Source: Bryobacteraceae bacterium
Lineage (GTDB): Bacteria; Acidobacteriota; Terriglobia; Bryobacterales; Bryobacteraceae
DNA: 64,000 nucleotides
Direction: 5' to 3'
NCBI GenBank assembly: GCA_026002875.1
Contig: BPGE01000001.1
Location: 4,588,001 to 4,652,000 of the forward strand
Both the position numbers and the translations under genes were made by a program. This document shows positions 43,651 through 53,339 of the stretch, one piece after another; within the stretch, counting starts at the first letter, position 1, and each line of letters begins with the position of its first letter. The notes beneath the pieces were generated by a model, which worked only from the letters and a program-made list of their open reading frames with translations, did no database searches and was not told where the DNA came from.

Positions 43651-46575
43651 GTGAAAAGGCTTCTGGCAGCCTTTGCGCTGGTTGTGTGTTTTGCCGGGCT
43701 TCTGCCCGGCCAGATCGCGCCCAGTCCGCTCTACGGAAAACGGATCTCGGACATTTTGTTCGAGCCGGTCCGCCAGCCGCTCACCCGCGACCAGCTGGGA
43801 CTCGCGCTCCAGATCCGCCCCGGCGATGTTCTCGAGGAAACGGCTCTCTCGCAGGCCATCGGCCGCCTCTGGGCGACGGGACGGTTCTCCGACATCGTCG
43901 TCCGTGCGGAGGAAGGCAACGGCGGCGTCGCGCTCACTTTTCAGACAAAACCCGCCTTCTTCGTCAGCCTCGTCGATGTCGATCCCGTCCCCGAGCCGCC
44001 CAACGTCGCCCAGCTCGCCAACAGCACCCGCCTCAGCCTCGGCGATCCGTTCGACGAAGACATGCTGCCGGAGGCGGCGGAAAACCTGAAAGACATGCTG
44101 CGCACCAACGGCTACTACGGCGCCCGCGTGACTTATGAAACCGTCCTGCGGGAGGAGACCGGGGAAGCGGACGTCCGCTTCCGGATCGAGCCGGGGAAAA
44201 GGGCGCGCTTCGCCCGGCCTGTCTTCGAGGGAACCCTGCTCAAATCGGAAAAATCCCTCATCCGCCGCACCGGCTGGCAGCGTTGGTTCGGACTGCGCGG
44301 CTGGCAGGAGCTCACCTCGGCCCGGCTTCAGCGGGGCCTGGAGCGCATGCAGGATGTCTACCGCAAGGACGGCTACCTCCGCTCGTCCGTGCGGCTGCTG
44401 GATCTGCCTTTCGATTCCGCGAAGCTGACCGCCTCCCCCCGCATCGCCGTCGATCCCGGCCCCCGCGTCCTCGTGCGCATGGAAGGCGCGCGCGTCGGCG
44501 GCGGCGAGCTTCGGCGTCTGATCCCCATCTACCAGGAGCGCACCGTCGATCGCGAGCTCCTTCTGGAAGGCCAGCGCAATCTCGAAGAGCGCTTCCGCAG
44601 CCGCGGCTACTTCGACGCCCGCGTCTCTTTCCAGATGCCCGATCCCGCCCCCTCCGGCGAGCAGGTCATCGTCTACCGCGTCAACCGCGGCCCCCGCTAC
44701 CGCCTCGCCGCCGTGCTGTTCAACGGCAACCGCTATTTCTCCGACGAAACTCTGCGCGAGCGGCTCTCCATCATCCCGGCGCGCTTCCCCCGCTACCGCA
44801 ACGGCCGCTTCAGCCCCGAAATGCTCGATGCCGACCGCGCCGCGCTCGAGGCTCTCTATGTCTCGAACGGCTTCCGCGACGTCTCCATCCGCACCCGCAT
44901 CGAACACAACTGGCGCAACAGGGCCAGCGACATCGCCGCGCGTTTCGAGATTGCCGAAGGGCCCCAATACCTGATTGAACGCGTCGATCTCAGCGGCGTC
45001 GATCTCCGGTTCTACGACACCATCTCCTCCCTGCTTGCAAGCGCTCCAGGCCAGCCTTTCTCGGCCGCCAACGTGGCCGCCGACCGCGACGCCGTGCTCG
45101 GCTGGTATTTCAACCACGGCTATCCGGAGGCCTCGTTCGACGCCAGCGTGGCCCCGGCAGAGGCGCCGCACCGCATGATCGTGCGCTACCAGGTGCGCGA
45201 AGGCCGCCGCAACTTCGTCCGCGACGTGCTCGTGCGCGGCCTCGAGTCGACGCGCCCCGATCTGGTTCGGAACCGCGTCGTCGTGCGTCCCGGAGATCCT
45301 CTTTCGCAGAGCGACATGGTCGAGACCCAGCGGCGGCTGTACGACCTCGGCATCTTCGCCAAGGTCGACGTCGCGGTGCAGAACCCCGACGGACGCGAGA
45401 GAAACAAATTCGTCCTGCTGCAGCTGGAAGAAGCGCGGAAATATTCGCTCACGCTGGGCTTCGGGGCCGAAATGGGCCGCATCGGCACCGGCAACAACTT
45501 CGACGCGCCCGCGGGCGCGGCGGGCTTCGCCCCGCGCGGACTGCTGGGCATCACGCGCTCCAACATCTTCGGCCTCGCCCACACGGCCAGCGCGCTCGTG
45601 CGCGTTTCCAACATCCAGCAGCGCCTCCTGCTCAACTACATCGCCCCGCAGTTCTTCGGCAACGAGAACCTGAACCTCTCCTTCAGCTCCCTGCTCGACC
45701 AGAGCAAGGACATCCGCACCTTCACCTCGCGCCGCAACGAAAGCGCCATCCAGATCGGCCAGCGCCTCTCCCGCGACATCACGCTGCAATACCGCGTCAT
45801 CTCCCGCTTCGTTTTCATCGACGAAGAGACGCTGAAGATCGATCCCAATCTGATTCCGGTCTTCTCCCAGCCCGTCAAAACCATCACCCTCTCGGCCTCG
45901 CTCATCCAGGACCGCCGCGACGATCCCATCAACTCGCACCGCGGCGTCGCCAACACGCTCGACTTCGGCTACGCCCCCAGCTTCAGCCGCTCGAGCACCA
46001 ATTACACGCGCCTTGTGGCCCGCAACTCCACCTATCATCCCTTCCGCCGCGAAATCATCTTCGCCCGCGCCACCAGTTTCGGCTGGCTGTACAACCTCTC
46101 GGACCGGCCCGTTCCGCTGCCCGAGAACTTCTACGCCGGCGGCGCCTCCACCCACCGCGGCTTCCCCGACAACCAGGCCGGCCCCCGCGACCTCGTCACC
46201 GGCTTCCCCATCGGCGGAAAGGCCTTCCTCTTTTTCCAGCATGAGCTGCGTTTTCCGTTAATCGGCGACAACGTCGGCGCCGTCTTATTCCATGACATGG
46301 GCAACGTGTACTCGTCCCTCGACAGGATTTCGTTCCGCCTGGCGCAGCGGGACCGGCAGGACTTCGATTACATGGTGCAGGCCGCCGGGCTCGGCTTCCG
46401 CGTCAAGACGCCTGTGGGCCCGTTGCGTGTCGACTTCGCTTTCGCCGGCAACAGCCCGCGCTTCGTCGGGTTCGAAGGCACCCGCGACGAACTGCTCCGC
46501 GGACAGGGCCGGTTCAACGTCCCGCAACGGGTCAGCCAATTCCAGTGGCACTTCTCGATCGGACAGACTTTCTGA
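43651..46575 (+). CDS. Omp85 family outer-membrane assembly protein (BamA/TamA-like)
   Basis: 974 residues with signal MKRLLAAFALVVCFAGLLPG. Several POTRA domains follow (e.g. LQIRPGDVLEETALSQAIGR, YRLAAVLFNGNRYFSDETLR, VRPGDPLSQSDMVETQRRLY), then a 16-strand barrel region. The conserved lid-loop motif RGF occurs in GGASTHRGFPDNQAG. The chain ends in an aromatic beta-signal (FQWHFSIGQTF). It sits in the outer membrane and inserts or exports other outer-membrane proteins. Linkage to tamB suggests the TamA role, but the long POTRA array leaves a BamA-type role open. The next gene overlaps by 1 nt (TGATG). Confidence 0.9.
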   Translation: MKRLLAAFALVVCFAGLLPGQIAPSPLYGKRISDILFEPVRQPLTRDQLGLALQIRPGDVLEETALSQAIGRLWATGRFSDIVVRAEEGNGGVALTFQTKPAFFVSLVDVDPVPEPPNVAQLANSTRLSLGDPFDEDMLPEAAENLKDMLRTNGYYGARVTYETVLREETGEADVRFRIEPGKRARFARPVFEGTLLKSEKSLIRRTGWQRWFGLRGWQELTSARLQRGLERMQDVYRKDGYLRSSVRLLDLPFDSAKLTASPRIAVDPGPRVLVRMEGARVGGGELRRLIPIYQERTVDRELLLEGQRNLEERFRSRGYFDARVSFQMPDPAPSGEQVIVYRVNRGPRYRLAAVLFNGNRYFSDETLRERLSIIPARFPRYRNGRFSPEMLDADRAALEALYVSNGFRDVSIRTRIEHNWRNRASDIAARFEIAEGPQYLIERVDLSGVDLRFYDTISSLLASAPGQPFSAANVAADRDAVLGWYFNHGYPEASFDASVAPAEAPHRMIVRYQVREGRRNFVRDVLVRGLESTRPDLVRNRVVVRPGDPLSQSDMVETQRRLYDLGIFAKVDVAVQNPDGRERNKFVLLQLEEARKYSLTLGFGAEMGRIGTGNNFDAPAGAAGFAPRGLLGITRSNIFGLAHTASALVRVSNIQQRLLLNYIAPQFFGNENLNLSFSSLLDQSKDIRTFTSRRNESAIQIGQRLSRDITLQYRVISRFVFIDEETLKIDPNLIPVFSQPVKTITLSASLIQDRRDDPINSHRGVANTLDFGYAPSFSRSSTNYTRLVARNSTYHPFRREIIFARATSFGWLYNLSDRPVPLPENFYAGGASTHRGFPDNQAGPRDLVTGFPIGGKAFLFFQHELRFPLIGDNVGAVLFHDMGNVYSSLDRISFRLAQRDRQDFDYMVQAAGLGFRVKTPVGPLRVDFAFAGNSPRFVGFEGTRDELLRGQGRFNVPQRVSQFQWHFSIGQTF

Positions 46576-47249
46576 TGGTTCGCGCGCTTGCCATTCTGCT
46601 CTTGGCTGTCCAGACGCTTCCGGCGCCGGGTTCGGAGGTTCTCGACCGAGTCGCCGTCGCTGCCGGCCAGCAGGCTGTGACCATGGTGGAAATCCTCCGC
46701 CATCTCCGCTTCCGCGCCATTCTGTCCGGCGTGTCCGTCGAAGACACCGAACAGAACCGCCGCCAGGCGGCTGAGCAGCTTCTCGATCTGCTGATCGTCC
46801 GCCGCGAACTCGAACTCAGCCGGTACAGCCCCCCGGCCATGGCGGAAGCCGACACGGCGATCGAGGCGTTTCTGGCCGAAATGAAGTGGAGCCGCGAGCG
46901 GCTCGCCGCGGAGCTCCTCCGCGCAGGCTTCACCGAAGAAGAGTTCCGCCGCGAGATGCAGGCGCGGCTCACCGTGACCCGCTTCATCGACTACCGCTTC
47001 GCCCCGGGCGTGCAGGTGACGGACGAGGAAGTGCAGGCCTACTACGACACGGAATTCCTGCCTGCGTTGCGCGAGGCCAGCCCCGGCGCCGCCGTGCCCG
47101 GACTGGCTGCCGTGCGCCCCGTGATCGAACGGATCCTGACAACCCGCAAGGTCAACGCCGCCATGGAAGACTGGTTGAAACAGATGCGGCAGAACCTCCG
47201 CATCCGCTATTTCGAGGAGGCGTTCCGCCCTGTTGGAGGCCCCCGATGA
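46575..47249 (+). CDS. SurA-like periplasmic chaperone without PPIase domain
   Basis: 224 residues from ATG 46575. A signal peptide (VRALAILLLAVQTLPAP) is followed by a SurA N-terminal-like helical domain: VLDRVAVAAGQQAVTMVEIL, RRQAAEQLLDLLIVRRELEL, FTEEEFRREMQARLTVTRFI and YRFAPGVQVTDEEVQAYYDT. No parvulin rotamase domain is present, so it is a chaperone-type fragment of the family by design rather than truncation. It lies between the Omp85 and TamB genes and probably escorts outer-membrane precursors. Confidence 0.82.
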   Translation: MVRALAILLLAVQTLPAPGSEVLDRVAVAAGQQAVTMVEILRHLRFRAILSGVSVEDTEQNRRQAAEQLLDLLIVRRELELSRYSPPAMAEADTAIEAFLAEMKWSRERLAAELLRAGFTEEEFRREMQARLTVTRFIDYRFAPGVQVTDEEVQAYYDTEFLPALREASPGAAVPGLAAVRPVIERILTTRKVNAAMEDWLKQMRQNLRIRYFEEAFRPVGGPR

Positions 47250-50200
47250 GGCGGCGATGGTTGTGGCTCGGCGCCGCCGCTACGGCAGCGCTGCTGGCGG
47301 CCGCCGCCCTGTTGTTGCAATCGCGCTGGATGCGCGAGCAGCTCCGCGTGCGCGCCATCGAAGCGATCCGGGACGCCACCGGCAGCCGCGCGTCGCTCGA
47401 ACGGCTCGAGATCGACTGGCTCACTCTCACCGTCAGGCTCGACGGCCTCGCGCTCGACGGGCAGCCGCGCGAGGGCGAGGAGCCGCTCTTCCGGGCCCGC
47501 CGCATTGCCGCCCGCCTTTCCCTGCATCCTCTCTCTTCGAGGCGGGTTGCCTTGCGGGAGGTGCGCCTCGATGCGCCGCGCGTCCACGTGTACCACCGCG
47601 CGGATGGTTCGACCAACCTGCCGGAACCGCCAGGCCCCCGCCGCCAGCAGACTCCCGTCGACGATCTCGTCCGCCTCCGCATCGGACTGCTGGAGTTGCA
47701 ACGCGCGCACTTCGAACTCAACGACAGGCGCGTCGATTTCGACCTGCGCCTGGAAGGCTTCGACCTCGGTCTCGCCTACGACTTCCGCCAGCCCCGCTAC
47801 CGCCTGCAATTGGGCGCCGACCGCGTCTCTCTGCCAGGCAATCTCCAGCCGTCGCTGCTGCTGGAAGGGTGGCTCCACAAGGACGGCGTCGAGATCACCC
47901 GCGCCCGCGCCCGTCTGGGAGACAGCAAGATCGAGTGGACGGCGAAACTCGAAGACTTCGCCCATCCGCGTCTCGAAGCCGGCTACCGCGCCTCCCTGCT
48001 TCTGCGCGACATCGAGCTCAGCCCCGTGCGTCAGGGCTTCGCCGTTTCCACAGGCACGGTCCGCATCGAACCCGGCCAGCCCCCGCGCCTTGACGGCGAT
48101 CTGCGCGCCGAGCAGCTTGCGCTCTCCGGGCCGGGTTTCCGCGTTCGCCGCCTCGATGCCAGGGGCCGCTTCTCGCTCACGCCGGACGCGCTGCGCATCG
48201 AACCGCTCGACATCAGCAGTCCCTATCTCAACTGGAGCGGAAGCCTCCAGCTCAGGGACTGGCGCGACCTCCACATCCAGGGAAGGATGCGCGAGGCCAG
48301 CCTCCGGCGCCTTCAGGCCGTGTTTGCGGAGCCGCTCGCCGACCTGGACGCGCGGCTGTCCGGCTCCGTCTCGGCGCGCGCCCGGCTGTCTCCCGATGGC
48401 CCGGCAGGCATGGAGCTGAGCGCGGAGATCGACGTGGCGGCGGCGGAAGATTCGCTGCCCGTCGAGGGCCGAGTGCCCTTCATCTGGCGCCAGAACTGCG
48501 CCTGCGTCGAGTTCGGCGAGGCGTCGCTCGCCACGCGGTCCATCCGCGCATCGTTCCGCGGCACTCTCGGGCAGTCGCTGGAAGCAGGCGTCTACGCCAG
48601 CAGCCTGGCCGAAGTTCCGCCTCTTCTCGCCGCGCTCGGCGCCGGTGAAGTCCCCGCCCTGCCCGTGACGCTCGATCAGGGCGCCCTCAACGGAACGGCC
48701 CGCCTCGACGGTCCCCTCGACGATCTGCGCATCAGCGGCTCGCTCTCCGCCACCCGCGCCGTGTACGAAGACATCCCCCTCGAGCGCGTCCAGGCCCGCT
48801 TCGCCCTCAGCAGCCGCCGCCTGCAGATCGAGCCCTTCACTCTGCGGCAGAGCGCCGGACAGCTGAGCGGCTCGCTCGCGCTCGGGCTGAAGGACTGGCG
48901 CCCGGATCCGGACGGTCCTCTTCGGGCGGCGCTCGAAATCAACAGGGCCGATCTCCCGCAGCTGCTGCGGCTGGCGCGGCTGCCTGCCGGAATCCGCGGC
49001 GTTGCGGCCGGCGCCATCGAACTGAACGGAACCCTCGGCCGCCCGCATGGCTCGCTCCGCCTGTCGGTGGAGAACGCCGCCTGGGGCGAAGAGACCCTCG
49101 GACTCATCACCGCCGAGGCGGCGCTCGACCCCTCGGGCGCTTTCCGCCTCTCGGCGGCCCGCAACGGCGCCCGGTTGCAGGCGGACGGTGCATGGGAGCA
49201 TGACCCGGAGGATCCTTTCACCGGCTCGATCCGCGCCAGAGCCGCCCTCACGGGACTGCGCACGCTCGATTTCGCGGCCTTCCGCGCCCTCGCCCTGCCC
49301 GTGGACGCCATTGTGGAGGCCCGCGGCTCGATCAGCCTCCGCCTGGACGGCGGCCGGCCAGGCCTTTCCTCCCTCGACGGCGCGCTGACAGCCGCGGCGC
49401 TGCGCCTCGGCGGCGTTGAATTCGAACCGCTCCAGGTCGAGGCCGAAACGCGGTCCGGCACGCTCGCCCTCCGTGCCCGGCTCAACGCGAAGCCCGCACC
49501 CCTGGAGGCTTCCGCTTCCGTTCGGCTCGGCAGAGACTGGCCGGCTGAGTTCCGGCTGAAATGGCCTTCGCTCTCCGTCGGATTCCTGCACAGATTGCTG
49601 AAGGAAGCCGGCCAGGTTTCCGAAGAGCCGCTTCCCCTGTCGGGCGTATTCGACCTTGACATCAGCGGCAAAGTCGAACTGGCGGGCTTCCGCGCCCTTG
49701 CCGGACGCATCACGATCCCCAGGCTCGAGCTCCGTCCAGCCCCTGAAGAGGCCAGGCCCGAGGTTCCGCTGCCGCAGGAGCTGTTCCTGCGCAACTCGGG
49801 CCCGCTCATCTTCGATTTCGATGACAAAGCCGTGCGCGTCCGGCAGGCGCAGTTCACGGCGCTCGAAACCGACCTCGCCCTGAGCGGCGCATACGAATTC
49901 GCTTCACCCGCGCCCTGGAATCTGGAAGCGCGGGGCACGGCGAACCTGGCCGTGCTCGGGTCGTTCTACCCGGGCCTGACCGCCAGCGGCGCAGGCCGCC
50001 TGCGCGCCGTCCTCCGCGGCGAAGCCGCCGAGCCCCAGGTGAGCGGCCAGATGGAAATCGTCAAGGCATCCTTCTATCTGCGCGATCTTCCCATCGGTCT
50101 CGACGACGTCAACGGAACCATCTTTTTCGACCGCAACCGCGCCAACATCCAGAAACTCACCGGCGTCTCCGGCGGCGGCACGGCGTCGCTGTCCGGCTTC

Positions 50201-51214
50201 GTGGGGTTGGCCCGCGGCGACCTGACCTTCCGCCTGCAGGCTCAGCTCGCGAACGTCCGCCTCCGTTACCCCGAAGGCGTCAGCAACACCATCGACGCGG
50301 ACCTCGCCCTCACCGGCTCGTCCGCAGCCAGCGTCCTGTCCGGTCTCGTCACCGTCAAGCGCTCCGGCTTCATCGTCACCGGGGATGCGGGAAGCCTCCT
50401 CGGCGGCGCCGGCGGTCCGCTTCCTGCCGCCGCTCAGAACGAATTCCTCCGCAATCTCCAGTTCGACGTCCGCCTCCGCACAGCCCCCAACGCGATCTTC
50501 TCCGTCTCTTACACCAGCGACCTCCAGCTCGAAGGCGACCTCCGCCTCCGCGGCAGCCCCGCCAAGCCCATCCTGCTCGGCTCCATCTACGCCAGCCAAG
50601 GCGAGGTCAATTTCTTCGGCAACCGTTACAACATCTCCCGCGGCGAAATCCTCTTCTACAACACCGCCGCCGTCGCCCCCCAGATCGATCTCGATCTCGA
50701 GACCCGCGTCCGCGGCATCACCGTCTACATCAACGTCAGCGGTCCCCTGTCCCGCCTCAACATCACCTACCGCTCCGAGCCGCCCCTGCAATCGTCCGAG
50801 ATCCTCGCCCTGCTCACTGTCGGCCGCACCCCCGCCGCCACCTCCGGCTCCATGGTGGCCACGGACCGCATCCGCAGCCAGACCGTCATGGAAAACTCCG
50901 CCGGTTCCAACACCCTCCTCGGCACCGCCCTCAGCGCCGGCCTCAACACCCGCACCGAGCGCTTCTTCGGCGCCTCCCGCCTCCGGATCGATCCCAGCAA
51001 CGTCGGCGTCGACGCTCTGCCTCAGGCGCGCCTCAGCATCGAGCAGTCCATCTCGCGCGACGTCACCCTCACCTTCATCACCAACCTCAACCGCTCCCAG
51101 CAGCAGGTCGTCCGCCTTGAGTGGGACCTCTCGCGCCAGTGGTCCGTCATCGCCATCAAAGACGAAAACGGCGCCTTCGCCGTCGACTTCCTCTTCCGCA
51201 AACGGTTCCGCTAG
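47246..51214 (+). CDS. tamB: TamB/DUF490 family translocation and assembly protein
   Basis: 1322 residues from ATG 47246 (GGAGG upstream, 4-nt overlap with the SurA-like gene). An N-terminal membrane anchor (WLWLGAAATAALLAAAALLL) and the AsmA-like start (RLSLHPLSSRRVALREVRLD) lead into a long beta-helical groove typical of lipid-transfer and TAM proteins. The C-terminal DUF490 region has LRGSPAKPILLGSIYASQGE, VNFFGNRYNISRGEILFYNT and SEPPLQSSEILALLTVGRTP. It spans the periplasm and works with the Omp85 partner encoded upstream. Confidence 0.93.
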   Translation: MRRRWLWLGAAATAALLAAAALLLQSRWMREQLRVRAIEAIRDATGSRASLERLEIDWLTLTVRLDGLALDGQPREGEEPLFRARRIAARLSLHPLSSRRVALREVRLDAPRVHVYHRADGSTNLPEPPGPRRQQTPVDDLVRLRIGLLELQRAHFELNDRRVDFDLRLEGFDLGLAYDFRQPRYRLQLGADRVSLPGNLQPSLLLEGWLHKDGVEITRARARLGDSKIEWTAKLEDFAHPRLEAGYRASLLLRDIELSPVRQGFAVSTGTVRIEPGQPPRLDGDLRAEQLALSGPGFRVRRLDARGRFSLTPDALRIEPLDISSPYLNWSGSLQLRDWRDLHIQGRMREASLRRLQAVFAEPLADLDARLSGSVSARARLSPDGPAGMELSAEIDVAAAEDSLPVEGRVPFIWRQNCACVEFGEASLATRSIRASFRGTLGQSLEAGVYASSLAEVPPLLAALGAGEVPALPVTLDQGALNGTARLDGPLDDLRISGSLSATRAVYEDIPLERVQARFALSSRRLQIEPFTLRQSAGQLSGSLALGLKDWRPDPDGPLRAALEINRADLPQLLRLARLPAGIRGVAAGAIELNGTLGRPHGSLRLSVENAAWGEETLGLITAEAALDPSGAFRLSAARNGARLQADGAWEHDPEDPFTGSIRARAALTGLRTLDFAAFRALALPVDAIVEARGSISLRLDGGRPGLSSLDGALTAAALRLGGVEFEPLQVEAETRSGTLALRARLNAKPAPLEASASVRLGRDWPAEFRLKWPSLSVGFLHRLLKEAGQVSEEPLPLSGVFDLDISGKVELAGFRALAGRITIPRLELRPAPEEARPEVPLPQELFLRNSGPLIFDFDDKAVRVRQAQFTALETDLALSGAYEFASPAPWNLEARGTANLAVLGSFYPGLTASGAGRLRAVLRGEAAEPQVSGQMEIVKASFYLRDLPIGLDDVNGTIFFDRNRANIQKLTGVSGGGTASLSGFVGLARGDLTFRLQAQLANVRLRYPEGVSNTIDADLALTGSSAASVLSGLVTVKRSGFIVTGDAGSLLGGAGGPLPAAAQNEFLRNLQFDVRLRTAPNAIFSVSYTSDLQLEGDLRLRGSPAKPILLGSIYASQGEVNFFGNRYNISRGEILFYNTAAVAPQIDLDLETRVRGITVYINVSGPLSRLNITYRSEPPLQSSEILALLTVGRTPAATSGSMVATDRIRSQTVMENSAGSNTLLGTALSAGLNTRTERFFGASRLRIDPSNVGVDALPQARLSIEQSISRDVTLTFITNLNRSQQQVVRLEWDLSRQWSVIAIKDENGAFAVDFLFRKRFR

Positions 51215-51216
51215 CC

Positions 51217-51510
51217 ATGCGTCTCCGCGCCAGCCAGAACAAGCTCAAGATCGAGCACTCCATCATCGGCGGCCTCCGCCCCGTGCTCGAGCGCCTCGCC
51301 GGGCACGAAGACATCCGCGCCATCATCCCCGGCGTCATCCGCCCCGTGCGCGACGCCAAAGGGCTCGTCCGCATCCGCGTCACCGTTCCCGTCCAGAACG
51401 GCTGGAAAGCCATCGCTCTCGCTTCCGGCGCCCGCCAGGAGCTCTTCATCAGCACCGCGCTCTCCCAGCAGGAGCTTGAGAAGCGGATCGAGGCCGCGTT
51501 GCGGGATTAA
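51217..51510 (+). CDS. DUF2103 family protein
   Basis: 97 residues: LKIEHSIIGGLRPVLERLAG, IRAIIPGVIRPVRDAKGLVR and VTVPVQNGWKAIALASGARQ. Matches the style of the small DUF2103 proteins annotated as predicted metal-binding; no metal cluster is obvious here. It follows tamB after 2 nt, so it is likely in that operon. Its stop overlaps ubiE by 4 nt on the opposite strand. Confidence 0.75.
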   Translation: MRLRASQNKLKIEHSIIGGLRPVLERLAGHEDIRAIIPGVIRPVRDAKGLVRIRVTVPVQNGWKAIALASGARQELFISTALSQQELEKRIEAALRD

Positions 51511-52256
51511 CCCGACAGCCCCGTGTGCAGCGCCACGATTCCGAACGTCATCCGCCGGAACCGCACCCGTGTGAACCCCGCCGCCTCCATCTCCGCCGCC
51601 AGCAGCTCCGCCCCGGGAAACTTCTTCACCGAATCCGGCAGGTAGGTGTACGCGCTGCGGTCGCCTGAAATCCAGCCGCCCAGCGCCGGCAGCAGCGTCT
51701 CCGAATAGAACCGGTACAGCGCGCGGAACACCGGATTCGGAGGCGTGGAAAACTCCAGAATCGCCAGCATCCCGCCCGGCTTGATCACCCGCCGCAGCTC
51801 CTTCAGCGCCGCGCGGTAGTTGGCGAAATTCCGGAACCCGAACGCCGTCGTCACCAGATCCAGGCTGTCGTCCGGAAACGGCAGCTCCAGCCCGTCGCAC
51901 TCGATCCACTCGATCTGCGAGCCGCGTCCGCGCTGCTTCCGCTGCGCCTCTTCCAGCATTGGACGGCAGAAGTCCCCGCCCAGCAGCAGTGCGTCCCCGC
52001 CGGCGCGCCGCTCCAGCGCCAGTGTCAGATCCCCCGTGCCGCAGCACAGGTCCAGCACGCGCGCCCCCGGCCGCCGCAGAAACGGCTCCACCTCCAGCGC
52101 CGTGCGGTAGCGCCAGTAGCGGTCCGTCTGGAACGACAGCAGGTGGTTCAGCAGATCGTAGCGCCGCGCCACGCGCCCGAACATGCGGCGCACATAGGCG
52201 GCGGCCTCCTGCTCGTTGGCGGCCCCAGGCGGCGTGGTCCCTTTCACCAGGCTCAC
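51507..52256 (-). CDS. ubiE: UbiE/MenG quinone C-methyltransferase
   Basis: 249 residues. SAM-dependent C-methylation of demethylmenaquinone or the ubiquinone precursor. Motif I VLDLCCGTGDLTLALE, then QIEWIECDGLELPFPDDSLD, TTAFGFRNFANYRAALKELR and RVIKPGGMLAILEFSTPPNP. The frame starts with MSLVKGTTPP and the typical FGRVARRYDLLNHLLSF. It overlaps aroB by 4 nt. For an acidobacterium, menaquinone is the probable product. Confidence 0.94.
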   Translation of the reverse strand: MSLVKGTTPPGAANEQEAAAYVRRMFGRVARRYDLLNHLLSFQTDRYWRYRTALEVEPFLRRPGARVLDLCCGTGDLTLALERRAGGDALLLGGDFCRPMLEEAQRKQRGRGSQIEWIECDGLELPFPDDSLDLVTTAFGFRNFANYRAALKELRRVIKPGGMLAILEFSTPPNPVFRALYRFYSETLLPALGGWISGDRSAYTYLPDSVKKFPGAELLAAEMEAAGFTRVRFRRMTFGIVALHTGLSG

Positions 52257-53326
52257 TCCAGTATGGATGCCACGGCCTCGCGCACCAGTTCATCGGGGAC
52301 ATCCGGCGTGATCTCCGTCGCCCCGATTCCCGCCGCCAGCACCCAGTGCACCGCCCCCTGAATCGCCTTCTTGTCCTTCCGCAGCCGCGCCAGAATGCCG
52401 TCCACCGTCAGTCCCCCGGCCGATGGAAACGGCCCGTAGGCGCGCACCACGGCGCTCATCTCCCCGCACAGCTCCGCCGGAATCCGCCCCGCCAGCTGCG
52501 ACAGCCGCAGCGCCGCCAGCATCCCCAGCCCCACCGCCTCGCCGTGCAGGTAGCGGCTGTAGCCCGTCTCCGCTTCAATCGCGTGGCCCACCGTATGGCC
52601 GAAGTTCAGGATGCGCCGCAGCCCGCTCTCCTTTTCATCGAGCGACACGACCTCGCACTTGATCCGCACGCTCTCCGCCACCATCTCCTCCACCGCGCCC
52701 GCTTCGCGCTCCAGCACCGCCTCGCGCCGCGACTGCATCAGCCGGAACAGCGGCTCGCTGCGGATGATGCCGTGCTTGATCACTTCGAACAGCCCCGCGC
52801 GGTACTCCCGCTCCGGCAGCGTCGCCAGCACGTCGGGATCGGTGATCACCGCCAGCGGCTGATGAAACGCGCCCACCAGGTTCTTGCCCGCCGCCAGGTT
52901 CACGCCCGTCTTGCCTCCCACGCCGGCGTCCACCTGCGCCAGCAGCGTCGTCGGCGCCTGAATCACGGGCACGCCGCGCATGAACACCGCCGCCAGAAAC
53001 CCGCCCACGTCGTTCACGATGCCGCCGCCGAAGGCGATGACGAGGCTTGAGCGGTCCCCGCCCGCTTCCGCCATCTGTTCGGCCATCGCCTCCACCTGCG
53101 CCATGCGCTTGTTCTCTTCTCCGCCGGGGAAAACCAGCCTGCGCCAGCGCCGTCCTTCCAGCGCCCGCTCCACCGCGGCGCCGTGCATCCTCCACACGGA
53201 CTCTTCCGTCACCACGAACAGCACGCCCCGCCGCGGCGGCACGAACTCGCCCAGCCGCGCGAGCGCGCCGCGCTCGGCCACCACCGGATATTCGACAGCG
53301 CCGGTGTTCACCGTGAACGTCGGCAT
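52253..53326 (-). CDS. aroB: 3-dehydroquinate synthase
   Basis: Second step of the shikimate pathway (DAHP to 3-dehydroquinate, NAD and Zn/Co dependent). 357 residues from ATG 53326 (MPTFTVNTGAVEYPV); an in-frame start at 53371 was rejected because it overlaps nadB. Motifs: FGGGIVNDVGGFLAAVFMRG, PTTLLAQVDAGVGGKTGVNL, LFEVIKHGIIRS, LNFGHTVGHAIEAETGYSRY and LHGEAVGLGM, which provide the Glu/His metal ligands. No SD, but TACAAC sits 7 nt before the ATG. Confidence 0.95.
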   Translation of the reverse strand: MPTFTVNTGAVEYPVVAERGALARLGEFVPPRRGVLFVVTEESVWRMHGAAVERALEGRRWRRLVFPGGEENKRMAQVEAMAEQMAEAGGDRSSLVIAFGGGIVNDVGGFLAAVFMRGVPVIQAPTTLLAQVDAGVGGKTGVNLAAGKNLVGAFHQPLAVITDPDVLATLPEREYRAGLFEVIKHGIIRSEPLFRLMQSRREAVLEREAGAVEEMVAESVRIKCEVVSLDEKESGLRRILNFGHTVGHAIEAETGYSRYLHGEAVGLGMLAALRLSQLAGRIPAELCGEMSAVVRAYGPFPSAGGLTVDGILARLRKDKKAIQGAVHWVLAAGIGATEITPDVPDELVREAVASILE

Positions 53327-53333
53327 ATCTTCG

Positions 53334-53339
53334 GTTGTA
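53334..53339 (-). promoter_or_regulatory. -10 box TACAAC before aroB
   Basis: On the minus strand TACAAC ends 7 nt before ATG 53326. It overlaps the nadB start codon region on the other strand, so the two genes cannot have separate full promoters here. Confidence 0.35.
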
